DNA of 64,000 nucleotides from CAWGJF01 sp963822905 (GTDB lineage Bacteria > Bacteroidota > Ignavibacteria > Ignavibacteriales > Ignavibacteriaceae), in NCBI GenBank assembly GCA_963822905.1, contig CAWGJF010000001.1, positions 806,001 through 870,000 of the forward strand, given 5' to 3'. This document shows positions 35,557-43,626 of this stretch, piece by piece; position 1 is the stretch's first letter; the number at the start of each line of letters is the position of its first letter. The notes below the pieces were generated by a model. The model was not told where the DNA came from, did not search any database, and saw only the letters and a program-made list of their open reading frames with translations. Both the position numbers and the translations under genes were made by a program.

Positions 35557-35874
35557 ATGGCAGTTTCGAAGAAAGAAGAATTCACAATAGAAGATGCCTG
35601 GCTTGCTGATGTAGCCAAAGCTCTTTCTCATCCTGCAAGAATAAAAATCTTAAAAATTCTTACAGAGATGAATGTTTGCATGTGCGGTGACATTGTTGAT
35701 CTGCTGCCGCTCTCACAATCAACAGTCTCTCAGCATCTTAAAGAACTTAAAAGAGTTGGATTAATTAAAGGAGAAATTGAAGGACCGAAAGTCTGCTATT
35801 GTGTTAATAATGAAACTCTTCAAAAAGCAAAACAGGAACTTGATCTATTATTTTCACAAGTGTGTAATTGTTAA
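35557..35874 (+). CDS. arsR: ArsR-family arsenic-responsive repressor
   Basis: About 105 residues from the ATG at 35557 (113 if the ATG at 35533 is used). It is a winged-helix repressor: WLADVAKALSHPARIKILKIL, the metalloid-binding motif NVCMCGDIVDLLPL with two Cys separated by one residue, and the recognition helix SQSTVSQHLKELKRVGLI. An extra pair of Cys ends the protein (QVCNC). As(III) binding to the cysteines releases it from DNA. I prefer the second ATG because an AGAAAG ribosome site precedes it and the first overlaps the operator. It heads the ars operon. Confidence 0.92.
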   Translation: MAVSKKEEFTIEDAWLADVAKALSHPARIKILKILTEMNVCMCGDIVDLLPLSQSTVSQHLKELKRVGLIKGEIEGPKVCYCVNNETLQKAKQELDLLFSQVCNC

Positions 35875-35881
35875 AAAAAAT

Positions 35882-35953
35882 GTCATCCTTCGACAGGCTC
35901 AGGATGACTTTCAAAATTCTTAGACTGTCACTCTGAGCTTGTCGAAGAGTGAC
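35882..35953. repeat. Pair of REP-like palindromic repeats
   Basis: GTCATCCT...AGGATGAC (35882-35908) and GTCACTCT...AGAGTGAC (35927-35953) are two 27-bp palindromes; each is an imperfect reverse complement of the other (shared core GAGC-TGTCGA). They sit between arsR and arsM. This resembles small dispersed palindromic repeats found in many genomes; only this pair was noticed in the window. Confidence 0.65.
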
Positions 35954-35972
35954 ATAAACATAAGAGGTTAGT

Positions 35973-36770
35973 ATGCAAACAGCTGAAGAAATAAAAAAAG
36001 TTGTAAAAGAAAAATATGGCGAAATAGCCGTTCAGCAAAAGCAGGGATGCGGCTGCGGGTGCGGATCATCCAAGGTTGTAGATTATTCAATGATCGGTGA
36101 TGATTATTCAAAAATTGATGGCTACGTAGCAGAAGCCGATCTGGGTTTAGGCTGCGGAGTGCCAACAGAATTTGCCGGGATTAAAAAGGGTGATACTGTA
36201 ATTGATCTCGGTTCAGGTGCAGGTAATGATGTTTTTGTTGCGAGAGCAATTGCAGGAGATGAAGGAAAAGTAATCGGGCTTGATATGACAGAAGAAATGA
36301 TAGCAAAAGCTAATGCAAACGATGCGAAACTTGGTTTTAAAAATGTAGAGTTTAAGTTTGGTGAAATTGAAGACATGCCGATTGAAGAAAGTCTGGCTGA
36401 TGTAGTTATTAGTAATTGTGTCCTTAATCTTGTGCCTGATAAAACAAAAGCATTTTCGGAAATTTATAGGATACTTAAACCAGGTGCGCATTTTTGTGTC
36501 TCGGATATTGTTATTAAAGGTGAATTACCTGCTGGATTGAAAAAATCTGCAGAGATGTATGCTGGTTGTGTTTCAGGTGCAATGCAGCAGGATGAGTATA
36601 TGCAGGTAATTAAAGATGCAGGTTTTAAGGATATTGAAATCAAAAGGACAAAAGATGTTGGTCTACCTGATGAATTGCTGAAGGAATACTTAAATGAGGA
36701 TGGAATTAAATCCTATAAAGAAAAAGTTGAAGGAATTTTTAGTATAACTGTTGTCGGATATAAGAAGTGA
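35973..36770 (+). CDS. arsM: Arsenite S-adenosylmethionine methyltransferase
   Basis: 265 residues. After a Cys-rich start (QGCGCGCGSS) comes the SAM-binding motif VIDLGSGAGNDVFVA and the As(III)-binding cysteines of ArsM: LGLGCGVPTEFAG, ISNCVLNLVPDK and YAGCVSGAM. It methylates As(III) stepwise to methylarsenicals. Its stop overlaps the GTG of arsC (GTGA). It also supplies substrate for arsenosugar synthesis by ArsS, encoded 14 kb away. Confidence 0.95.
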   Translation: MQTAEEIKKVVKEKYGEIAVQQKQGCGCGCGSSKVVDYSMIGDDYSKIDGYVAEADLGLGCGVPTEFAGIKKGDTVIDLGSGAGNDVFVARAIAGDEGKVIGLDMTEEMIAKANANDAKLGFKNVEFKFGEIEDMPIEESLADVVISNCVLNLVPDKTKAFSEIYRILKPGAHFCVSDIVIKGELPAGLKKSAEMYAGCVSGAMQQDEYMQVIKDAGFKDIEIKRTKDVGLPDELLKEYLNEDGIKSYKEKVEGIFSITVVGYKK

Positions 36771-37183
36771 GAATATTAATCCTTTGTACTGGCAATTCCT
36801 GCCGCAGCCAGATGGCAGAAGGATTTCTAAAATCACTGGATAAAAATCTTGATGTTTATTCTGCCGGAACAAAACCTGCAGAAAAAGTAAATCTTTTTGC
36901 TGTTAAAGCAATGAAAGAAATCGGGATAGATATCAGTCCGGGAATTCCTGAGAATGTTGAAAAATATATTAATCAGTCCTTCGATTATGTAATCACAGTC
37001 TGTGATAACGCAAAAGAAACCTGTCCTGTTTTTGTTGGTGATGTTAAGCATCGTTTGCATATCGGTTTTGATGATCCTGCTGATGCAGTTGGAACGGAAG
37101 ATGAAGTTATGTCTGTTTACAGGAGAGTGAGAGATGAAATACGTGAAGAGTTTTTAAAATTTTATAATGAGAAAATTAAATAA
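36767..37183 (+). CDS. arsC: Arsenate reductase, low-molecular-weight phosphatase type
   Basis: 138 residues from a GTG overlapping the arsM stop by 4 bp. The P-loop CTGNSCRSQMAEG near the start and the later NAKETCPVF supply the nucleophilic and relay cysteines of the thioredoxin-coupled (Staphylococcus-type) ArsC; FDDPADAVG is the acid loop. It reduces arsenate to arsenite for export by Acr3. Thioredoxin-like proteins lie further along the same operon. Confidence 0.93.
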   Translation: MRILILCTGNSCRSQMAEGFLKSLDKNLDVYSAGTKPAEKVNLFAVKAMKEIGIDISPGIPENVEKYINQSFDYVITVCDNAKETCPVFVGDVKHRLHIGFDDPADAVGTEDEVMSVYRRVRDEIREEFLKFYNEKIK

Positions 37184-37186
37184 GAA

Positions 37187-38236
37187 GTGAAAACCAGACT
37201 TAAATTTTTAGACCGCTATCTCACTCTTTGGATATTCCTGGCAATGTTCATCGGGGTTTTTTCGGGTTACTTATTTCCCGGCATTGTTGATTTCTGGAAT
37301 ACATTTCAATCCGGCACAACAAATATCCCGATTGCGATTGGATTAATTTTAATGATGTATCCTCCACTTGCAAAAGTAAAGTATGAAGAACTTGGCGATG
37401 TCTTTAAAGATTTTAAAATTTTAACTCTATCGCTTGTTCAGAACTGGATTATCGGTCCGGTGCTGATGTTTTTTCTTGCAATATTTTTTCTGCGTGATTA
37501 TCCCGAATACATGGCAGGAGTTATTTTAATCGGGTTGGCGAGATGTATTGCAATGGTTATTGTCTGGAACGATCTTGCAAAAGGGGACAGGGAATACGCA
37601 GCCGGACTAGTCGCATTTAATTCAATTTTCCAGGTACTATTCTTTTCCGTTTATGCTTATATCTTTTTAACCGTTATCCCTAAATGGCTTGGACTGCAGA
37701 CTTTTGCTGTAAACATCACAATCGGGCAGATTGCCGAAAGTGTTTTTATTTATCTCGGCATACCGTTTTTCGCAGGAATGATAACCAGGTTTGTTTTACT
37801 GAAGTTGAAAGGTATAAAATGGTATGAAGGAAAATTCATTCCTAAAATTAGTCCGGTTACTTTGATTGCACTTTTATTTACCATTGTTGTAATGTTCTCA
37901 CTCAAAGGAGAGTATATTGTAAAAATTCCGGTTGATGTAATCCGGGTTGCAGTTCCTCTGTTGTTTTATTTTGTGCTGATGTTTTTTCTTTCGTTCTTCT
38001 TATCTAAAAAGGCAGGAGCGGATTATCCGAAATCGGCAACACTTTCTTTTACTGCTGCGAGCAACAACTTTGAACTTGCGATTGCAGTTGCCATTGCAGT
38101 ATTCGGAATAAATTCAGGTGAAGCTTTTGCAGCAGTAATAGGTCCGCTTGTCGAAGTCCCTGTTTTAATTGGTCTTGTTAATGTTGCGTTATGGTTTCAA
38201 AGAAAATATTTTACTAAAAATATGGTTATGCCATAA
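37187..38236 (+). CDS. acr3: Arsenite efflux transporter Acr3
   Basis: 349 residues with about ten membrane segments, GTG start 3 bp after arsC. It shows the ACR3 pattern: YLTLWIFLAMFIGVFSGY, IGLILMMYPPLAKVKYEEL, VQNWIIGPVLMF, and GLARCIAMVIVWNDLAKGD with the conserved Cys in the fourth helix. It exports As(III) using the proton gradient. Confidence 0.95.
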   Translation: MKTRLKFLDRYLTLWIFLAMFIGVFSGYLFPGIVDFWNTFQSGTTNIPIAIGLILMMYPPLAKVKYEELGDVFKDFKILTLSLVQNWIIGPVLMFFLAIFFLRDYPEYMAGVILIGLARCIAMVIVWNDLAKGDREYAAGLVAFNSIFQVLFFSVYAYIFLTVIPKWLGLQTFAVNITIGQIAESVFIYLGIPFFAGMITRFVLLKLKGIKWYEGKFIPKISPVTLIALLFTIVVMFSLKGEYIVKIPVDVIRVAVPLLFYFVLMFFLSFFLSKKAGADYPKSATLSFTAASNNFELAIAVAIAVFGINSGEAFAAVIGPLVEVPVLIGLVNVALWFQRKYFTKNMVMP

Positions 38237-38273
38237 AGAATGTTTTTTAGAATAAAAATTTCAGGGGAAATTA

Positions 38274-38939
38274 ATGAAACTAAAATATTGTCTTGTCCTA
38301 TTATCGGTACTGTTTTACCAGGCCCTCCTTTTTTCTCAGCAATTAAATGAAATTGAGAATAAAGCTGAAAACATAATACTATCACTTTCGGTTGATAAAA
38401 TATTTCCTGAAAAAGAGTTCAGTGATCTGAAAAACCTTTTATCAGAAAAAATTGATGACACAATTTTAGAGACAAAATATTATTCCACTCTTGCCTCATT
38501 TGACAGCCTGGAACAACATTTAAATGAATTTGAAATTGAAAAGTCAAATATAACCACAGATTCAGCTTTAACTTTATTTGTTGATTGGTATCTTCATATT
38601 CAGCGAACTTTTTACAGTTACAATAGACAAAACTTCTTTAATTCTCAAAAGACAAAATTTCTTTTCTTTAGTACCTCGATGTCGTGCCACTGTACACTTG
38701 AAATGTGTAAAAAACAACTCGTCGAAATTCTCAAATTAAAAAGTGAATTGAGTGATTCTTATTCTTTCCTGGTAGTGGATTCTTACTGGAACAACGATCT
38801 TCAACTGAAATACGAAACTTTTTTTGCGCCTTCAGTTTTAGTCTTTAACCAGACTAACGAATTGATTCTGAAAATAGAATACGAAGATAAAATGATAGAA
38901 CAACTAGAAGTATTCTTATCCGGAAGAGAAAAAATATGA
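38274..38939 (+). CDS. Exported Cys-containing thioredoxin-like protein of unknown function
   Basis: 221 residues with a signal peptide (about 1-21, ending LLFSQ). The C-terminal half (about 120-221) has thioredoxin-like features: KFLFFSTSMSCHCTLEMCKK with three cysteines (C-x-C-x4-C) where the CxxC active site would be, then SFLVVDSYWNND and APSVLVFNQTNELIL. The N-terminal half is helical and unknown. It overlaps the arsP start by 4 bp, so it is likely a partner of that permease. Function is not established; periplasmic redox handling of thiols or arsenicals is a guess from context. Confidence 0.7.
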   Translation: MKLKYCLVLLSVLFYQALLFSQQLNEIENKAENIILSLSVDKIFPEKEFSDLKNLLSEKIDDTILETKYYSTLASFDSLEQHLNEFEIEKSNITTDSALTLFVDWYLHIQRTFYSYNRQNFFNSQKTKFLFFSTSMSCHCTLEMCKKQLVEILKLKSELSDSYSFLVVDSYWNNDLQLKYETFFAPSVLVFNQTNELILKIEYEDKMIEQLEVFLSGREKI

Positions 38940-39973
38940 AGATAGATGTGGTAAGATTATATAAGAATAAATTTTTAATCCCGGTAATTCTGCTGCCGTT
39001 ATGGTTCCTGTTATATCTTAATTTAGAAAGTCTAACAAGTCTTATAGTTGACAACTTTTTGAAATTACCGCAGGATAATCATCTTACATCAGCAATTAGC
39101 TTTTTCATCTTTGAAGTGCCTAAGGTTCTGCTGCTTTTAATATTAATTGTGTTTGCAGTAGGAGTTGTTCGTACATACTTTTCGCCGGAAAGAACAAGAA
39201 AAATTTTAGGTGGGAAAAAACTTTTTGCCGGTAATGTTTCTGCGAGTTTTTTGGGAATCGTTACTCCATTTTGCTCATGTTCTGCTATTCCACTATTCCT
39301 TGGATTTGTTGAAAGCGGGGTCCCGCTTGGCGTAACATTTTCATTTTTAATTGCAGCACCGATGATAAATGAAGTTGCGCTTGTTTTATTGTTCGGTTTA
39401 TTCGGATGGAAAACTGCATTAATGTATGTGTCTACAGGGTTAATCATTGCAATGTTCTCAGGGTTTGTAATAGGTAAACTTGGGCTCGAAAAATATGTTG
39501 AAGACTGGGTTTATAAAACAAAAGCCGGGCATCTTGATATGGATGATTTAAAGATTCCTTTCGCTCAAAGAATCACTTCAGGCATAGATGCAGTAAAAGA
39601 AATAGTTGGTAAAGTGTGGATATACGTTGTGCTTGGAATTGCTGTTGGCGCCGGAATACATGGCTATGTACCGGAAAACTTTATGGCTTCATTGATGGGA
39701 AAATCTGCATGGTGGTCAGTACCGGCTGCAGTGGTCATTGGTATTCCAATGTACTCTAATGCTGCGGGAATAATTCCGATTGTTCAGGCATTGCTGGAAA
39801 AAGGAGCTTCACTCGGAACGGTGCTTGCTTTTATGATGAGCGTGATCGGTCTTTCGCTGCCGGAGACAATCATTCTGAAAAAAGTTCTTAAGATTCAACT
39901 CATAGCTGTGTTTATCGGCATTGTGGCTATAGGTATCATCATTGTAGGATATTTGTTCAATTTGATTTACTAA
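38936..39973 (+). CDS. arsP: ArsP/YraQ-family organoarsenical permease
   Basis: 345 residues with about eight membrane segments. It shows the family pattern KILGGKKLFAGNVSASFLGIVTPFCSCSAIPLFLGFVESG with FCSCS, and LIAAPMINEVALVLLFGLFG. ArsP exports trivalent methylarsenicals in studied bacteria; the paired cysteines are required there. Together with arsM upstream, it would remove the toxic methylated product. Some YraQ relatives have other roles, so the arsenic role rests on the operon context. Confidence 0.85.
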   Translation: MKIDVVRLYKNKFLIPVILLPLWFLLYLNLESLTSLIVDNFLKLPQDNHLTSAISFFIFEVPKVLLLLILIVFAVGVVRTYFSPERTRKILGGKKLFAGNVSASFLGIVTPFCSCSAIPLFLGFVESGVPLGVTFSFLIAAPMINEVALVLLFGLFGWKTALMYVSTGLIIAMFSGFVIGKLGLEKYVEDWVYKTKAGHLDMDDLKIPFAQRITSGIDAVKEIVGKVWIYVVLGIAVGAGIHGYVPENFMASLMGKSAWWSVPAAVVIGIPMYSNAAGIIPIVQALLEKGASLGTVLAFMMSVIGLSLPETIILKKVLKIQLIAVFIGIVAIGIIIVGYLFNLIY

Positions 39974-40038
39974 ATATGTGATCGAAAAAACATTAACAAA
40001 ATAATTTATTAAATAAAACAAATCAGGAGAGAAATAAA

Positions 40039-40275
40039 ATGAAAGTAAAAATTTTGGGAACAGGTTGTAATAAATGTAAAACTCTCGAAGCAAAAGTCAG
40101 GGAAGTAGTTCAGCAAAATAATATAGATGCTGAAGTCGAAAAAGTAACGGATCTAAGTGCAATAATGAGCTATGGAATAATGATGACACCGGGATTGGTA
40201 ATTGATGAAAAAGTTAAAAGCTTCGGAACAATTCCCAAAGACGAGCAGATTTTAAGCTGGTTGAAAGGAAACTAA
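40039..40275 (+). CDS. Small thioredoxin-like redox protein
   Basis: 78 residues. Starts KVKILGTGCNKCKTLEAKV with a CxxC (GCNKC), then MMTPGLVIDEKVKSFG with the cis-Pro region. This is the redox-active disulphide protein 2 type often encoded beside YraQ/ArsP permeases. No signal peptide, so cytoplasmic. A GGAG ribosome site precedes it. Confidence 0.85.
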   Translation: MKVKILGTGCNKCKTLEAKVREVVQQNNIDAEVEKVTDLSAIMSYGIMMTPGLVIDEKVKSFGTIPKDEQILSWLKGN

Positions 40276-40375
40276 GCTCAGATTGCTTATCTGTTAAATT
40301 GTTTTATTGCTTTTAACAATTTGACAATGCAGCAATTAAAAAATCAAGAGATTAATCAAAATCAGGAGAGTTTAA

Positions 40376-40759
40376 ATGCAAATAAGATTTTTCATATCAA
40401 CTCTACTTCTAATTTTACTAATGGGGTGTAGTTTATTCGCACAATCCAAAAATGTAAAACCAAAAGTAATTTTTATAGAACTCGGATCGGTGAATTGCAT
40501 TCCGTGCAAGCAAATGCAGCCTGTGATGAAATCAATTGAAGAAAAGTACGGTGAACAGGTTAAAGTGATTTTTTATGATGTGTGGAAAGAGGAACAGAAA
40601 AAATACGCCCAGCAATACGGAGTCAGGTTAATACCAACCCAGGTTTTCCTTGATGAAAACGGGAAAGAATTTCACCGTCATGAAGGATTCTATCCTGATG
40701 CTGAAATAGAAAAGCTGCTCCAGGAAAAGGGAGTTAAACAGGATAAGAAAAAAGGTTAA
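40376..40759 (+). CDS. Exported thioredoxin-like protein
   Basis: 127 residues. An N-terminal hydrophobic segment (RFFISTLLLILLMGC) may be a signal peptide or a lipobox (LLMGC); the soluble part is a thioredoxin with active site VNCIPCKQMQPVM and LIPTQVFLDENGKEF. It is probably located in the periplasm, where the following CcdA (2 bp downstream) would keep it reduced. Confidence 0.85.
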   Translation: MQIRFFISTLLLILLMGCSLFAQSKNVKPKVIFIELGSVNCIPCKQMQPVMKSIEEKYGEQVKVIFYDVWKEEQKKYAQQYGVRLIPTQVFLDENGKEFHRHEGFYPDAEIEKLLQEKGVKQDKKKG

Positions 40760-40761
40760 AA

Positions 40762-41463
40762 ATGATTGAGGGGATTTTTACTACTCTTTACGAAGCAATG
40801 ACAGGAGCGGTATGGCTTGCAGTTCTTGCTTCTTTCGGATGGGGTGTTTTGTCAATTCTCCTTTCGCCGTGTCATTTATCAAGTATTCCGCTTGTTGTGG
40901 GATTTATAAGTTCGCAGGGAAAAATTTCTGTCGGGAGAACGTTCAACATCTCACTAATCTTTTCTCTTGGTATTTTAATAACGATTGCTTTAATCGGAAT
41001 TATAACTGCATCACTCGGAAGATTGATGGGTGATATTGGAAGTGTTGGAAATTATCTTGTTGCAGGAATTTTCTTCCTTGTCGGGTTTTATCTTTTGGGC
41101 TTTATAAAATTTGATTGGAACAATGCTGGACTTAGACAAACAAAAACCAAAGGATTATTGGCTGCTTTAATTCTTGGATTGCTTTTCGGGTTAGCTCTCG
41201 GTCCCTGCACATTTGCTTATATGGCCCCGGTGCTTGGAGTAGTTTTTCAAACAGCACAGGCTGATTATTTTCTTGCTGTGATTTTTCTCCTGGCTTTTGG
41301 GATAGGACATTGCTCTGTTATTGTTGGTGCAGGAACTTTAACAGGCAAAGTTCAGAAATATCTTAACTGGAGCGAAGGATCTAAAACAGTTTTATGGATT
41401 AAAAGAGTTTGCGGCGTGCTTGTAATTCTTGGGGGTGTTTACCTGATTTATAATGTTAATTGA
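40762..41463 (+). CDS. ccdA: CcdA-type transmembrane thiol-disulphide carrier
   Basis: 233 residues, six membrane segments. The two redox cysteines lie in LSPCHLSSIP (first helix) and LGPCTFAYMAP (fourth), as in CcdA/DsbD-gamma. It passes electrons from cytoplasmic thioredoxin across the membrane to periplasmic thiol proteins, here probably the exported thioredoxins encoded just upstream. The ATG lies 2 bp after the preceding stop. Confidence 0.9.
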   Translation: MIEGIFTTLYEAMTGAVWLAVLASFGWGVLSILLSPCHLSSIPLVVGFISSQGKISVGRTFNISLIFSLGILITIALIGIITASLGRLMGDIGSVGNYLVAGIFFLVGFYLLGFIKFDWNNAGLRQTKTKGLLAALILGLLFGLALGPCTFAYMAPVLGVVFQTAQADYFLAVIFLLAFGIGHCSVIVGAGTLTGKVQKYLNWSEGSKTVLWIKRVCGVLVILGGVYLIYNVN

Positions 41464-41541
41464 TTAGTCTTATTAATGTGGCGTTCTGGTTTCAGAGGAG
41501 ATATTTTCGTGATAAAATTGTTATTGATTAAAGTAAAGCCA

Positions 41542-42252
41542 TTACGAATCATCTTTCAATTTTTTTCGTATTACCATTTCCTTAGTCAACCAATTTAAAT
41601 GGTGTGATAATCCTGTAAGGTCTGGAAATATTGTTGACTGATTTATACCGTAGTCATTTAAGTGTTTTAGTATTTCTCGTTTAATTTTCTGAGGAATAAG
41701 TATACTATTTAAGTTTTTGAGATTATTCATGATAAAGTGATCCTTAATTTCAATCTCAGCATTCGCTGGGCTATGTAAGGAGAAAATACTTTGTTGAACA
41801 ACTACACGTCTATCAATAGCTTCTGGAATATAACCATAACCCCTTGCCTCAGAATCTAACGATGTTTGTTCCGACACAAATAGTTCTGGCTCATAACAAT
41901 ATACCATTCCGTCATCTTCGAAGTTTTCACAAACTGCAAAATAAGTAGCAATTAGTGGATTATAAGTCCAATCTAGTAATCGAGTAGCCATTCCATAATG
42001 TTGTGCGATTGCCAGATTTTCCCAATCCAATGTTGACAATTTTATATATGCACGAGCTTTAGTTTTCCATTCTTTAAATCGACCTAAGTCTCTGTTGTTG
42101 GGTAAATTATATTCTTGACGACCAGCTTTTGGAATTAATTTCCAGTGACTATTTGCTTGTCCTCTAAACCACCACCCAAGAGGAGGATGAGCTCGGAATA
42201 TAGAAAATATCTTGTGAATATCGATTACATCTTTAATTTCATATGTATTCAT
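41542..42252 (-). CDS. FRG-domain protein
   Basis: 236 residues. The FRG signature is clear: LGWWFRGQANSHWKLIP near the start and AIAQHYGMATRLLDWTYNPLIATYFAV in the middle; FDDDGMVYCYEP-like sequence follows. The domain is widespread and its biochemistry is poorly known. No toxin, antitoxin or defence gene is adjacent, and it is convergent to the ccdA operon. Codon use is AT-rich. Confidence 0.85.
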   Translation of the reverse strand: MNTYEIKDVIDIHKIFSIFRAHPPLGWWFRGQANSHWKLIPKAGRQEYNLPNNRDLGRFKEWKTKARAYIKLSTLDWENLAIAQHYGMATRLLDWTYNPLIATYFAVCENFEDDGMVYCYEPELFVSEQTSLDSEARGYGYIPEAIDRRVVVQQSIFSLHSPANAEIEIKDHFIMNNLKNLNSILIPQKIKREILKHLNDYGINQSTIFPDLTGLSHHLNWLTKEMVIRKKLKDDS

Positions 42253-42326
42253 TTGTTTATTTATAGTTTTAATTGTTTTAGATTTTCAATCTATATATAA
42301 TATAATTTATGTGAATTTATTATAAA

Positions 42327-42776
42327 CTATTTCTCATCAACCTCCCCAATATCCTCATTCCACAACCCAGGGTTATTTTTAATAAATGTTTGCATTAGCT
42401 GGTAACATTCTTCACTATCCAAATTAACAAGTTGAACGCCACGGGATTTCAGGTAATCTTCCGGTCCGGAGAAAGTCCGGTTTTCTCCAATTACAACTTT
42501 GGGAATGCCGTAAAGCAGCACAGCACCACTGCACATATCGCAGGGCGAAAGTGTAGAGTAGAGCGTTGCGCGTTTATAATCTGCGGCTTTAATTCGTCCG
42601 GCATTTTCAAGGCAATCCATTTCTGCGTGAAGTACTGCGCTTCCTTTCTGTACTCGTTTGTTGTGTCCTCTTGCAACTATTTTATCATCAATAACAAGCA
42701 CAGACCCGATAGGAATACCTCCTTCACCCATTCCTTTCTTTGCTTCATCAATTGCAGCCTCTAAAAATTTATCCAT
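42327..42776 (-). CDS. Cytosine deaminase-like nucleoside deaminase (yeast Fcy1 type)
   Basis: 149 residues. Zinc-dependent deaminase with VLHAEMDCLENAG (zinc ligand and catalytic Glu) and LSPCDMCSGAVLLYGIP (two Cys ligands). Beyond the shared fold it matches the yeast cytosine deaminase pattern: GGIPIGSVLV, GHNKRVQKGSA, YSTLSPCDMC, YLKSRGVQLV and LWNEDIGE at the end. It would deaminate cytosine to uracil; guanine or other bases are possible in related enzymes. No transporter or pyrimidine genes adjoin it. Confidence 0.88.
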   Translation of the reverse strand: MDKFLEAAIDEAKKGMGEGGIPIGSVLVIDDKIVARGHNKRVQKGSAVLHAEMDCLENAGRIKAADYKRATLYSTLSPCDMCSGAVLLYGIPKVVIGENRTFSGPEDYLKSRGVQLVNLDSEECYQLMQTFIKNNPGLWNEDIGEVDEK

Positions 42777-43133
42777 TGTTTATTCTTTTATAAGTTTTTT
42801 AAACTTAGGTATGTTTATCTAATTCTTCAAACAAATTTTCTCAAACAGAATTTAAAATTCATTTTGCATCGAAACTAACTGAAAAATAAAATTTAATTCT
42901 TCACAAGCAACTATTATTTCTAAAACTGCATTGATGTTTACAAAGGATTGGTAAATACAAATACATTCCAATCATTCAGCAGTTACTTTTATCAAGAATT
43001 ACTTTCCTGAAGATTAGAAATGCTTCACAATTCACAATTAAAAAATAGCTAATAAAAAAATATTCTTGTTTAAAATTTTCCTGTTTTAGCTATTCAACTT
43101 TTCTCTTGCAACATATCCCTTTGGGCATAAGAG
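42777..43133. other. Noncoding region before the marR-like gene
   Basis: About 360 bp of very AT-rich sequence with frequent stops in all frames. It holds the promoters of the divergent deaminase (minus) and MarR (plus) genes. Nothing else was recognised. Confidence 0.4.
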
Positions 43134-43147
43134 TTGAAACATTTCAA
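43134..43147. promoter_or_regulatory. Palindrome upstream of the MarR gene, possible operator
   Basis: TTGAAA-CA-TTTCAA is a perfect 6+6 palindrome 20 bp upstream of the MarR-type start, followed by a second half-site GTTGAAAT at 43150-43157. MarR proteins often bind palindromes next to their own promoter, so autoregulation is plausible. Confidence 0.45.
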
Positions 43148-43167
43148 TAGTTGAAATAAGTGAACTA

Positions 43168-43614
43168 ATGCAAAATATCAACGACCATTCATTGTTTCTA
43201 CTTTCGCTTAATCGTTTCTGTTATGATGTGGGGAGAGTAATATCAAAAAAATATCATCTCAGTGTGAATGAAAGAAATGCTCTCATTGTTCTTTCGGGTA
43301 TAGATTTAAACTCTGTAAAAGAATTGTCCGGGTACTTAGCCATTTCTAAAACCAACACTTCAAAAGTTTTAAGCTCGCTCGAAAAGAAAAATTTAATAAC
43401 CCGTGTATTTGATAAGAATGATAAAAGATTCATTCAACTATCATTAACTGAGCAGGGAAAGCTGACTACACAAATTGTTGCAGATGAAATTAATGAATTA
43501 TTTAAAAAGCGGCTCTCAGAAATTCCTAATGAAATCGGGGAAAAACTTTTAAATCTTATTGATGAAAATCAGGAACTGGTAAATTATTATTCATTTAATT
43601 CCCAAATAAAATAA
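43168..43614 (+). CDS. MarR-family transcriptional regulator
   Basis: 148 residues. The winged-helix domain includes LSVNERNALIVLSG, SVKELSGYLAISKTNTSKVL (recognition helix), SLEKKNLITRVFDKNDKRFI (wing, with the D-x-R motif) and LTEQGKLTTQI. The next gene, an exported haem protein, starts 12 bp downstream and is likely its regulatory target as well as co-transcribed. Ligand unknown. Confidence 0.9.
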   Translation: MQNINDHSLFLLSLNRFCYDVGRVISKKYHLSVNERNALIVLSGIDLNSVKELSGYLAISKTNTSKVLSSLEKKNLITRVFDKNDKRFIQLSLTEQGKLTTQIVADEINELFKKRLSEIPNEIGEKLLNLIDENQELVNYYSFNSQIK

Positions 43615-43626
43615 CAGGAGAGACAC

